From assembly GCA_018457135.1 (NCBI GenBank), contig JAGGDU010000029.1:7213-55304 (forward strand): 48,092 nt of DNA, given 5' to 3'. Below the pieces are notes generated by a model that saw only the letters and a program-made list of their open reading frames with translations, did no database searches and was not told the DNA's origin. The position numbers and the translations under genes were made by a program. The DNA comes from Trichodesmium erythraeum GBRTRLIN201. Its GTDB lineage: Bacteria; Cyanobacteriota; Cyanobacteriia; Cyanobacteriales; Microcoleaceae. This document shows, piece after piece, positions 34,733 through 42,290 of this stretch; the stretch's first letter is position 1; each line of letters starts with the position of its first letter.

Positions 34733-35536
34733 TTACTCCACACTTTTCCCCATCAAAAACTGAGTTAAACCAGGAAATAGTCGATAAGTTTCTGTAGCTA
34801 AAACAGCCGGACCTACTACTATTTCAGACTGGTTATTTTTGTAAACATTCCAGATGGCTTCAGCAATATCTTTTGGCTGACTGACGAAATTAGATTCTAA
34901 AACATAATTCATTTGTTGACGACGATTTTCTACTTCAGAATTATCTCCACCACGAAACTTTGCCCTTTCCATAAAATTACTATTAATAACCCCTGGTTGT
35001 ACAGAACTAATATTAATTCCTTTTGATTGTAATTCCAAACGCAAAGTATCAGTTAATCCAGTAACTGCATATTTACTAGCACAATAAGCAGTCATTTGTG
35101 GTAAGGGCATTTTACCACCAAAGGAACCAACATTAATAATTGTACCAGATTTTCTTGATAAAAAATGGGGTAATAAAGCTTTAATTGTATTCACATAACC
35201 AAAAAAATTGATATTCATTAACTGCTGAAAATCTTCTAAAGTTGTATATTCTATTCCACCGGTCAGACAGATACCAGCATTATTAACTAATACATCAATT
35301 TTTTCATATAATTCTATAGCTTTTTTTACTAAATATTCTACTTGTTTAGCATCAGTAACATCAGTAGGAATAGCCAAGGCAGATTTACCAGTTTCTCTGA
35401 CTTCATTTGCTGTTGTGGCTAATCTATCTAATTTCCTAGCAGCTAAGACAATATTATATCCTTTTCTGGCAAATAAAAGTGCTGTTTCTCTACCACAACC
35501 TTGAGAAGCACCAGTAATTAAAACAGTAGGCAGCAT
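34733..35536 (-). CDS. Short-chain dehydrogenase/reductase
   Basis: NAD(P)-dependent oxidoreductase of the classical SDR family, 267 residues. The cofactor motif is TGASQGCG (8 to 15), NNAG is at 86-88 onward, and the catalytic residues are Ser138 in NVGSFGG, Tyr151 and Lys155 in YCASK. SSVQPGVINSNFM follows, as in the family. Arg33-34 positions after the second strand (LAARKLDRL) suggest NADP preference. The substrate is unknown; the C-terminal region (TYRLFPGLTQFLMGKS) resembles dehydrogenases acting on lipids or other hydrophobic substrates, but this is a guess. ATG 35536 is the natural start. No operon partner. Confidence 0.9.
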   Translation of the reverse strand: MLPTVLITGASQGCGRETALLFARKGYNIVLAARKLDRLATTANEVRETGKSALAIPTDVTDAKQVEYLVKKAIELYEKIDVLVNNAGICLTGGIEYTTLEDFQQLMNINFFGYVNTIKALLPHFLSRKSGTIINVGSFGGKMPLPQMTAYCASKYAVTGLTDTLRLELQSKGINISSVQPGVINSNFMERAKFRGGDNSEVENRRQQMNYVLESNFVSQPKDIAEAIWNVYKNNQSEIVVGPAVLATETYRLFPGLTQFLMGKSVE

Positions 35537-35630
35537 AATTTTTTTTAGGTCAATTATAATTATAGATTTATAGGAATTATTGTAATGTAATTCTCTGGGA
35601 AAATAAAAGTTTACCGAAAAAATTATTCAT

Positions 35631-35932
35631 AGTAATTATATTTATATAGTTAATGAATATTCTTTATGATAAATTTGCCGAAAATCAAGAACCATTTTCT
35701 ATCACCTATGTAGGAATATTTCTACGTTTTTTTTAGGGCTCTGACTGAACCGGGAGATAGTGATAAATTGAGAACTAATAATAGTAATTATATTTATATA
35801 GTTAATGAATATTCTTGATGATAAATTTGCCGAAAATCAAGAACCATTTTCTATCACTTATGTAGGAATATTTCTACGTTTTTTTTTAGGGCTCTGACTA
35901 AACTGGTAGATAGTGATAAATTGATAACTAAT
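35631..35932 (+). repeat. Near-identical tandem direct repeat of about 150 bp
   Basis: Bases 35631-35780 and 35783-35932 match almost throughout, both starting AGTAATTATATTTATATAG and ending GATAGTGATAAATTG-AACTAATA. Differences are a handful of substitutions and a one-base change in a T run. No coding frame spans them. They fill the gap between the SDR start and the stop of the DUF21/CBS gene, so the gap has doubled recently. Confidence 0.9.
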
Positions 35933-35940
35933 AACTGAAA

Positions 35941-36969
35941 TTACTTATCCTTTAATTTGATCTTTCTTCTCATTCTTGCCACAATTTGTAAGTCAACACT
36001 TTGATCTGTTTCATCCACAATTTCACCAGTTAATTCTTCTAATACATCTTCTAGGCTCACCACTCCTGAAACTCCTCCATATTCATCTAAAACAACCATC
36101 AACTGTTGACTATATTTCTGAAATTCTTTTAATAAGAAATCTACTCTCAGTGTATCTGGAATAAATCTAATATCTCGCATAAAGTCAGCAACTTTTTGAT
36201 TCTCCTTTCCTTCAATTATGCCTTTAAGTAATTCATTTTTTAAAACCATGCCAACTACATCATCAATAGAATCTCTTATGACAATAATTCGACTATGTTG
36301 AGAACTAATAATATCTGATTTTACCTCAGCTATAATTGAGTCACTGTATAAATAAGTAGTCGCTATTCGAGGTGTCATAATATCCCATGCACTTTTATCA
36401 TTTAGCCGAAATACTCTTCCAATCATTTCAGCTTCATCACCTTCAATAACTCCCTCTTTATATCCTATTCTGGTCAAAAACATTATTTCTGCTTCATTAG
36501 TAGTAGGTAATTTTTTTCCTTGAGTAAAAGGTGATGTAATTTTTTCCATGAACCAAACTATGGGAGTAAAAATAAAAGTTAAACCTTTTACAGGTAAAGC
36601 GATTATTAATGAAAATTTCATGGCATAGCGTTCTCCTAAAGTTTTAGGAATAATTTCGCCAAAAACTATTACTAAAAATGTCAAAATAGCTGAAAAAAAT
36701 CCTAACCAAGTACTTCCAAAAACTGAGGCTGCAATATTACCAATTAAGATACTACCAACAATATTAAAAATGTTATTAATAATCACAACAGTGGCAATAG
36801 GGCGGTTAATTTTTTTCTTAATTACCCACAGTGCTAATGCTGCTGTTTTTTTAGATTGGGCTAACTGCTGTACTTTAATAGGAGAAACAGAAAGTAAAGC
36901 TGTTTCAGTAGCAGAACAAAGGGCAGAACCTATAAGAATAATTAAAACTATAATAATTAGCTTGAGCAT
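35941..36969 (-). CDS. CNNM/HlyC-CorC family membrane protein (DUF21 plus CBS pair)
   Basis: Membrane protein of the DUF21/CNNM family, whose members act in magnesium or cobalt homeostasis. From ATG 36969 it has 342 residues. The N-terminal DUF21 domain (about 1-165) has three to four helices and the ETALLSVSPIKVQQLA and FGEIIPKTLGERYA motifs. An acidic helix bundle GDEAEMIGRVFRLND leads into two CBS domains (about 195-315), with DIMTPRIATTYL and VVLDEYGGVSGVVSLEDVL. The usual C-terminal CorC/HlyC transporter-associated domain is absent, so this is a short version ending soon after the second CBS. A TTG start at 36975 is possible. It is divergent from the EamA gene, with about 50 bp between them. 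Confidence 0.9.
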   Translation of the reverse strand: MLKLIIIVLIILIGSALCSATETALLSVSPIKVQQLAQSKKTAALALWVIKKKINRPIATVVIINNIFNIVGSILIGNIAASVFGSTWLGFFSAILTFLVIVFGEIIPKTLGERYAMKFSLIIALPVKGLTFIFTPIVWFMEKITSPFTQGKKLPTTNEAEIMFLTRIGYKEGVIEGDEAEMIGRVFRLNDKSAWDIMTPRIATTYLYSDSIIAEVKSDIISSQHSRIIVIRDSIDDVVGMVLKNELLKGIIEGKENQKVADFMRDIRFIPDTLRVDFLLKEFQKYSQQLMVVLDEYGGVSGVVSLEDVLEELTGEIVDETDQSVDLQIVARMRRKIKLKDK

Positions 36970-37018
36970 ACTCAACTAATAATTGGGTAATCTTAATAAT
37001 ACCATTTTTTATTTAGTT

Positions 37019-37921
37019 ATGAAACCTTCTAACTGGTTGATTATATTAGTTCTCACTATTGGTGTTTTAGCAATATCTACTGGTGCAATATTAATTAGGT
37101 TGGCGAGTCTATCTGCGCGAATGAGTGGGATAGAGTTTAGTTTGGTAATAGCTGCCTCACGGCTGGCGATCGCCTCTTTATTATTAGTACCAACATGGTC
37201 AAAAATTAAGTGGCAAACTATCGAACTAAGGGCAATACTCTATGCAGGTGCAGCGGGGGTTTGCCTTGCGGCTCATTTTGTTCTTTGGGTTACTTCTTTA
37301 TCTTACACTTCGATCGCAGCTTCGACTGCCTTGGTCACAACTAACCCCATCTGGGTAGCTTTGTTGTCGTGGTGGTGGTTAAAGGAAAGGCTTTCTCGTC
37401 GCACAGTTATTGGCATTTTAGTAGCTATAACAGGAGGACTAATAATTGGTTTAGCAGATATTGGTGGGGCAACTACAGTTAGTAACCCTGTTCTGGGAAA
37501 TTTTTTAGCTCTTCTGGGGGCTTGGGCAGGTAGTTTATATATATTTCTGGGATATCAAGCTCGAACTAAGGGGTTTGGTATTGGAGGCTATATTGTGGTA
37601 GTATATGGCATAGCTGCAGTTGTATTATTGCCTATTCCTTTTGTTTCGGGTGTTGGCTACTTTGGTTATTCTGGTTCGGTCTATTTTTATTTATTGTTAA
37701 TGGGGTTATTGCCTCAATTAATAGGGCATACAAGTTTTAATTGGGCAATGGGTTGGGTTTCTCCTACTTTGGTTACTTTGGCGGTTTTATTTGAACCTGT
37801 TGGAGCCAGTTTTTTGGGTTATTTATTGTTCGGTGAGGTGCCTTCTCTAATTACTTTATTGGGAGCAGTTATTTTATTAATTGGAGTGGCAGTTGCTGCC
37901 TTGAGTTCTCAAAAAAAATAG
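37019..37921 (+). CDS. EamA/DMT-family transporter
   Basis: Drug/metabolite-transporter superfamily permease, 300 residues from ATG 37019, with ten predicted membrane helices in two EamA repeats. The first repeat ends in STALVTTNPIWVALLSWWWL followed by KERLS, and the second in SPTLVTLAVLFEPVGASFLG followed by LFGEVPS, the classic conserved helix-turn segments. The substrate cannot be predicted; relatives export amino acids, metabolites or other small molecules. The frame opens upstream at TTG 36983, but the ATG gives a hydrophobic first helix at the proper distance. A HIP1 site is in frame (LAIASLLL). It is divergent from the DUF21/CBS gene. Confidence 0.9.
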   Translation: MKPSNWLIILVLTIGVLAISTGAILIRLASLSARMSGIEFSLVIAASRLAIASLLLVPTWSKIKWQTIELRAILYAGAAGVCLAAHFVLWVTSLSYTSIAASTALVTTNPIWVALLSWWWLKERLSRRTVIGILVAITGGLIIGLADIGGATTVSNPVLGNFLALLGAWAGSLYIFLGYQARTKGFGIGGYIVVVYGIAAVVLLPIPFVSGVGYFGYSGSVYFYLLLMGLLPQLIGHTSFNWAMGWVSPTLVTLAVLFEPVGASFLGYLLFGEVPSLITLLGAVILLIGVAVAALSSQKK

Positions 37922-38016
37922 ATGAAGAGTTTAGTGTAGGGATTTTAATTATTTGTGTTTTGCTAAAAAAATTTAGGCTAATCTCTACACTATTCTCCTC
38001 TCTCTTGACGACAATT

Positions 38017-38412
38017 CTATTTTGTTTCTGGGAGCATATCTTGACTATGGATAGTTATACGTTTAATAAGTTTAACTATCAATTTTTGTAAAAATTTAAT
38101 GGTTTCTCTCATGCTAGAATTATGAGTTACTGCCCAAATATTTGTTATTAAACAACAGGTAGCAAACCCCAAAAGAATAAATGTTTGGATTCTAACTACT
38201 CCAACAATAAACCAGCTTCCGACATGGAGGATAATTATTAAGGCATAAAAACTGGCTACTAATGCCATTAAGTTAATTTCTTTTTTGGGTCGATGGAGGA
38301 CTGTAAAAATTATTGGTTGTAAACTTGCTAGTACATTTGTAGGTACTATAAATCCACAAATTTCTACACAATATAGGTGTGAAAATTCGATGATGTTATT
38401 AAAGTCAAACAT
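38017..38412 (-). CDS. Small multi-pass membrane protein of unknown function
   Basis: 131 residues with three or more hydrophobic segments: GFIVPTNVLASLQPIIFTVL (about 20-40), LMALVASFYALIIILHVGSW (about 48-68) and FILLGFATCCLITNIWAV (about 77-94), followed by a basic, helical tail (FLQKLIVKLIKRITI). I recognise no family. It is convergent with the EamA gene and about 225 bp from the next small ORF on the same strand. ATG 38412 is the only plausible start. Confidence 0.6.
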   Translation of the reverse strand: MFDFNNIIEFSHLYCVEICGFIVPTNVLASLQPIIFTVLHRPKKEINLMALVASFYALIIILHVGSWFIVGVVRIQTFILLGFATCCLITNIWAVTHNSSMRETIKFLQKLIVKLIKRITIHSQDMLPETK

Positions 38413-38637
38413 ATTATAATTCTGTTGATAAATTTCTGTTTATGGTTGATTAATTCTGGGGTTTTATTTGAGGGTAATATCACATTGGTTTTTCAGTTGA
38501 ATGTTATCAAAATTTATTGAGATTAGAAGGATTTTACTCTGGTTGAATATCTTATACAATCTCTGTGTTTCTATATTTTATTTTTACTGATATTACCGAA
38601 TTTAATTTAATAAGATTAAATTTCATAAAATAGCTGT

Positions 38638-38769
38638 TTATTTTTTCCTTTTTTGCTTTTTATAAACTCCATCAGTCCAGAAATTTGTAAACATCATTAG
38701 CATTCCTCCAATAAAAATTGTAATTGCCATTCCAGCAGGAATTACAGTTTGCCAGTCAGTTGTTTCCAT
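38638..38769 (-). CDS. Small single-pass membrane protein, 43 residues
   Basis: A short frame on the minus strand: METTDWQTV, then the hydrophobic helix PAGMAITIFIGGMLMMF, then NFWTDGVYKKQKRKK. The layout (acidic start, one helix, strongly basic end) fits a small inner- or thylakoid-membrane subunit with the basic tail in the cytoplasm. AGGGAG lies three to four bases before the ATG and may serve as ribosome binding site, though it is close. It is similar in size to the small photosystem and NDH subunits of cyanobacteria, but I do not recognise it as any of them. Confidence 0.55.
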   Translation of the reverse strand: METTDWQTVIPAGMAITIFIGGMLMMFTNFWTDGVYKKQKRKK

Positions 38770-39195
38770 GTACTCCCTAATTAATTTAGTCAGGATATCT
38801 TGCCAATTATACCTTGTTATTAATTACTATGTGATTATATTAAGATTTATCAAAAAATATTAAATTAAGCAAAAAAATTGTTCTTTTTGTGACGTGTTGA
38901 AGGAGCAGTTATAATTTGTGGAGACTATTTTGTAAAAGCTCGCGATCGCCACTTTTTTCAACTACAAAAAAACCATAAAAATTGTCTGTTTTTTCTATAT
39001 TTACTCCTTTTCTTAAAGGTTACTAATTTTTTTTTCTTTCTGGCCTAGGCCTTTTACATACAATGTCCCTAGGGATAAAGGTGGGGGTTGAATTTTGACT
39101 TTTGATTTTTGAGTTCCCTAAATTAAAGTGGTGTAAGGTTATTTTGCAATTTTTCTTAATATATCTTAATATATGTAAAAGAAGAGTTGAAGGAT
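38770..39195. other. Intergenic region upstream of the CIA30/SDR gene
   Basis: No gene. It includes a HIP1 site at about 38942 and a T-rich string (TTTTGACTTTTGATTTTTGAG) near 39090 that is a degenerate form of the heptamer repeat at 32121. A TTAATATATCTTAATATATG repeat lies about 20 bp before the gene. Confidence 0.5.
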
Positions 39196-40698
39196 ATGGC
39201 CGTGACTGATAAGCAAACATCCAAATGGAAGCCAAGTAAATTATTTCAAACCCTAGGCTATTTTGGGGTTATTCCATTTATCGGTAGTGTGAAATGGTTA
39301 GAAAAGTTATTTGGTAAAAAGACATTATTACCGCCAGACACATCAGAAGTTGTATTAGTAGTAGGTGCTAATGGTGGAGTTGGTAAGCGAGTTGTACCTA
39401 GACTACTGAAGCAGGGTTATCAGGTGCGATCGCTGGTTCGAGATGCGAAAAAAGCTCAAGAAGTTCTCGGTAATGATGTGGAAATAGTAACTGCCGACAT
39501 TACCCAACCAGAAACTCTCACTCCTGAGATCTTCAAAGATGTGAGCAAAATTATCTGTTGTACAGGTACAAGAGTCGAAACTGTAGAGAAAGATAACCCA
39601 AACCGGGAGAAATATTATCAAGGCATCAAATTTTTCATGCCAGAAGTTGTTGAAGACCCCCAACTTGTGGAATACGAAGGGATGAAAAATCTAGTAGCAG
39701 CAGCAAAACCACAACTACAACCAAAAAATAACAAAATTTTGTTTGACTTCAAAAACCCTACCCAAGACCTCAAAGAAACCTGGGGTGCATTAGATGATGT
39801 TGTGATGGGGGGAGTTAGCGAAAGTTCTATTTGTCTTACAGATAGTGGTGCTCTTTTCTCTGGTAATGTCTCTACAGAAAACTCTGGTGGTTTCGTATCT
39901 GTCCGTACCCGCAATTTTGATCCCCCAACGAATTTATTTGGTTCTGCTGGTATAGAGCTGCGGGTGAAAGGAGATGGCAAGCGTTATAAGTTTTTCCTGC
40001 GCTGCGAAGATAAATGGGATGGGGTTGGTTATAGCTATTCTTTTGATACTGTTTATAATATCTGGACAACTATTCGCATTCCATTTAAAGATTTAATTCC
40101 AGTATTTCGTGCTAAAGTTGTAGAAAATGCTCAACCTTTTAATCCTAGTCAAGTTTATTCTTACCAATTAATGTTGAGTAAATTTGAATATAATAAAGAA
40201 CTTAATTCTAGATTTGCACCAGGATTTTTTCAGTTAGAAATTGAGTATATTAAAACTTATGGTAGTGACGAATTACCTAGGTTTGTTTTGGTTAGTTCGG
40301 CGGGTGTAACTCGTCCAGGACGACCAGGATTAAATTTAGATGAACAAATTAAAATAGTGCAGCTTAATGACCAATTAAAAGGTTTATTAAATTGGAAATT
40401 CAAAGGTGAGGAGGTTGTTCGTTCTAGTGGTATTCCTTATACTATAATTCGACCTTGTGGAATGACTGAACAACCTGGTGGTCAAGCTTTAATATTTGAC
40501 CAAGGGGATAATATTAAGGGTATTGTTAGTCGGGATGATATTGCTGAACTTTGTGTCAAGGTTTTGGAAGAAAATCAGGCTTGCAATACAACTTTTGAGG
40601 CGAAAGGGGATAAGGAAAATCAAGCAACTGTTGAAAATTGGGAGAGGTTATTTAATGGTTTAAAGCCTGATGTTAAAAAGTTACCTCTGACAGTTTAA
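39196..40698 (+). CDS. NAD(P)-binding SDR-like protein with an inserted CIA30 domain
   Basis: 500 residues from ATG 39196, with AAGGA a few bases upstream. The first part (about 50-170) is a Rossmann domain of the atypical, Ycf39-like SDR type: VVLVVGANGGVGKRVVPRLL, with the nucleotide loop GANGGVG at 57-63, then QVRSLVRDAKKA and IVTADITQPETL. Residues about 180-355 are a CIA30 domain (ILFDFKNP, WGALDDVVMGGVSESS, GGFVSVRTRNF, IWTTIRIPFKDLIPVFRA). The SDR fold then resumes at about 360 with RFVLVSSAGVTRPGRPG, IPYTIIRPCGMTE and VSRDDIAELCVKVL. CIA30 proteins help assemble mitochondrial complex I; a role in assembly or maintenance of photosynthetic or NDH complexes is inference. A HIP1 site is in frame. 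Confidence 0.9.
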   Translation: MAVTDKQTSKWKPSKLFQTLGYFGVIPFIGSVKWLEKLFGKKTLLPPDTSEVVLVVGANGGVGKRVVPRLLKQGYQVRSLVRDAKKAQEVLGNDVEIVTADITQPETLTPEIFKDVSKIICCTGTRVETVEKDNPNREKYYQGIKFFMPEVVEDPQLVEYEGMKNLVAAAKPQLQPKNNKILFDFKNPTQDLKETWGALDDVVMGGVSESSICLTDSGALFSGNVSTENSGGFVSVRTRNFDPPTNLFGSAGIELRVKGDGKRYKFFLRCEDKWDGVGYSYSFDTVYNIWTTIRIPFKDLIPVFRAKVVENAQPFNPSQVYSYQLMLSKFEYNKELNSRFAPGFFQLEIEYIKTYGSDELPRFVLVSSAGVTRPGRPGLNLDEQIKIVQLNDQLKGLLNWKFKGEEVVRSSGIPYTIIRPCGMTEQPGGQALIFDQGDNIKGIVSRDDIAELCVKVLEENQACNTTFEAKGDKENQATVENWERLFNGLKPDVKKLPLTV

Positions 40699-40831
40699 AT
40701 AAAGTATTTTTTTTTATCTACGAGGTACAGTTTTATATCCCCTTCCACTCCCCTTAAAAATTAGGGGGTTTTCAGATAAAATACATTGCTTTTCGAGTAA
40801 TATCCAGTCTGCTTGCAATGGAAGTTTTACA

Positions 40832-40891
40832 AGAAACCGGGTTTATGGGAGACAGATATCAGAATGGGTATTTCATATCAACCCGGTTTCT
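40832..40891. repeat. Perfect 12-bp inverted repeat, AGAAACCGGGTT type
   Basis: AGAAACCGGGTT (40832-40843) and AACCCGGTTTCT (40880-40891) are exact complements 36 bp apart in the 320 bp gap between the CIA30/SDR gene and the giant protein gene. The string resembles a palindrome often dispersed in filamentous cyanobacterial genomes. It could also act as a bidirectional terminator between the convergent genes, though no strong T run follows. Confidence 0.8.
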
Positions 40892-41020
40892 CTGCTTTAT
40901 TTATAACGACACTAACGGATTTAATATTATCTCTTTTTTTCTATGAAAATATCTAAATATTAGAATAAAAAAGGTGATTAAGTCTTGATTTTTGCAGATA
41001 TTTAATAAGATTTGTCAGAG

Positions 41021-41340
41021 TCAGGCAATTATACTATCTCCATTCAGGTCAATATCAAACTCCTCTTCCCATTGCAACAGAGCATCTCCTGATTTCCAAC
41101 CAGAACCGCGAGTAATGACACCCTGAGAATTGGTAGTCCAGATATAACCTTGCTCACTCAGGTTATTCTGACCTTGGAGTAGGAAGCGAGAACCTCCTGA
41201 GTTATTAGCTTCAACGACAACACCTTCCCAACTGGGGGTAGTGTTGTCGCTGTAATTCCTGGTCTCCATTGATTATCTAGTAGGTATGCTCTGCATCTTT
41301 GGCAAAAGTTGCTGTACCTTCGGATTCAATGTTTCCAGAG
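41021..41340 (-). pseudogene. Frameshifted C-terminal domain downstream of the giant protein
   Basis: On the minus strand one frame reads ISGNIESEGTATFAKDAEHT around 41340-41280. A second frame from ATG 41269 reads NTTPSWEGVVVEANNSGGSR, then EQGYIWTTNSQGVITRGSGW and LLQWEEEFDIDLNGDSIIA to the stop. Together these look like the repeated terminal domain (asking for W-T-S-GVIT-GSGWKSGD and FDIDLNGDG-I) of large cyanobacterial calcium-binding or secreted proteins, broken by a frameshift near 41275. It begins right after the stop of the giant gene. It may be that gene's lost tail or a separate short ORF of 82 codons. Confidence 0.6.
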
Positions 41341-41356
41341 ATGTCTATTCAATAAA

Positions 41357-42290
41357 TTACATTCCCGCTACGTCCCAAGCTGAGCCAAAACCTCCGGGGT
41401 TAACTGTTTGATTAGGTGTGCCGTCATCATTCATCAACCAAATCCTGTTAGCTCCACTTTGATCACGCCAGTGAATGTCTGCCACTCCATCAGTATTGAA
41501 ATCTGCTACTCCGGCTACATCCCAAGCTAAACCAAGGATTCCGGGGTGAACTGTTTGATTACGTGTACCGTCATCATTCATCAACCAAATCCTGTTTTGT
41601 CCATTGTTATGACTTTGATGACGCCAGAGAATGTCATCCACTCCATCGGCATTGAAATCTGCTACTCCGGCTACATCCCAAGCTAAACCAAGGATTCCGG
41701 GGTGAACTGTTTGATTACGTGTACCGTCATCATTCATCAACCAAATCCTGTTTTGTCCATTGTTATGACTTTGATGACGCCAGAGAATGTCATCCACTCC
41801 ATCGGCATTGAAATCTGCTACTCCGGCTACATCCCAAGCTGAACGAAAACTTCCGGGGTTAACTGTTTGATTACGTGTACCGTCATCATTCATCAACCAA
41901 ATCCTGTTTGGTCCATTTTTATGACTTTGATGACGCCAGAGAATGTCATCTACTCCATCAGTATTGAAATCTGCTACTCCGGCTACATCCCAAGCTGAAT
42001 GGAAATTTCCGGGGTTAACTGTTTGATTACGTGTGCCGTCATCATTCATCAGCCAAATCCTGTTTGGTCCATTTTTATGACTTTGATGACGCCAGAGAAT
42101 GTCTGCCACTCCATCAGTATTGAAATCTGCTACTCCGGCTACATCCCAAGCTGAACCAAAACTTCCGGGGTTAACTGTTTGATTACGTGTACCGTCATCA
42201 TTCATCAGCCAAATCCTGTTTGGTCCATTTTTATGACTTTTATGACGCCAGAGAATGTCTGCCACTCCATCAGCATTGAAATCAAACTGG
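41357..42290 (-). repeat. Six tandem 156-bp FG-GAP/VCBS repeat units
   Basis: Each unit encodes about 52 residues around ADFNxDGVxDILWRHQSH, RIWLMNDDGTRNQTV and AWDVAGV. Units at 41511-41666 and 41667-41822 are identical at every base; the others differ by several bases, and the unit nearest the C-terminus is shorter by three codons. Confidence 0.95.
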
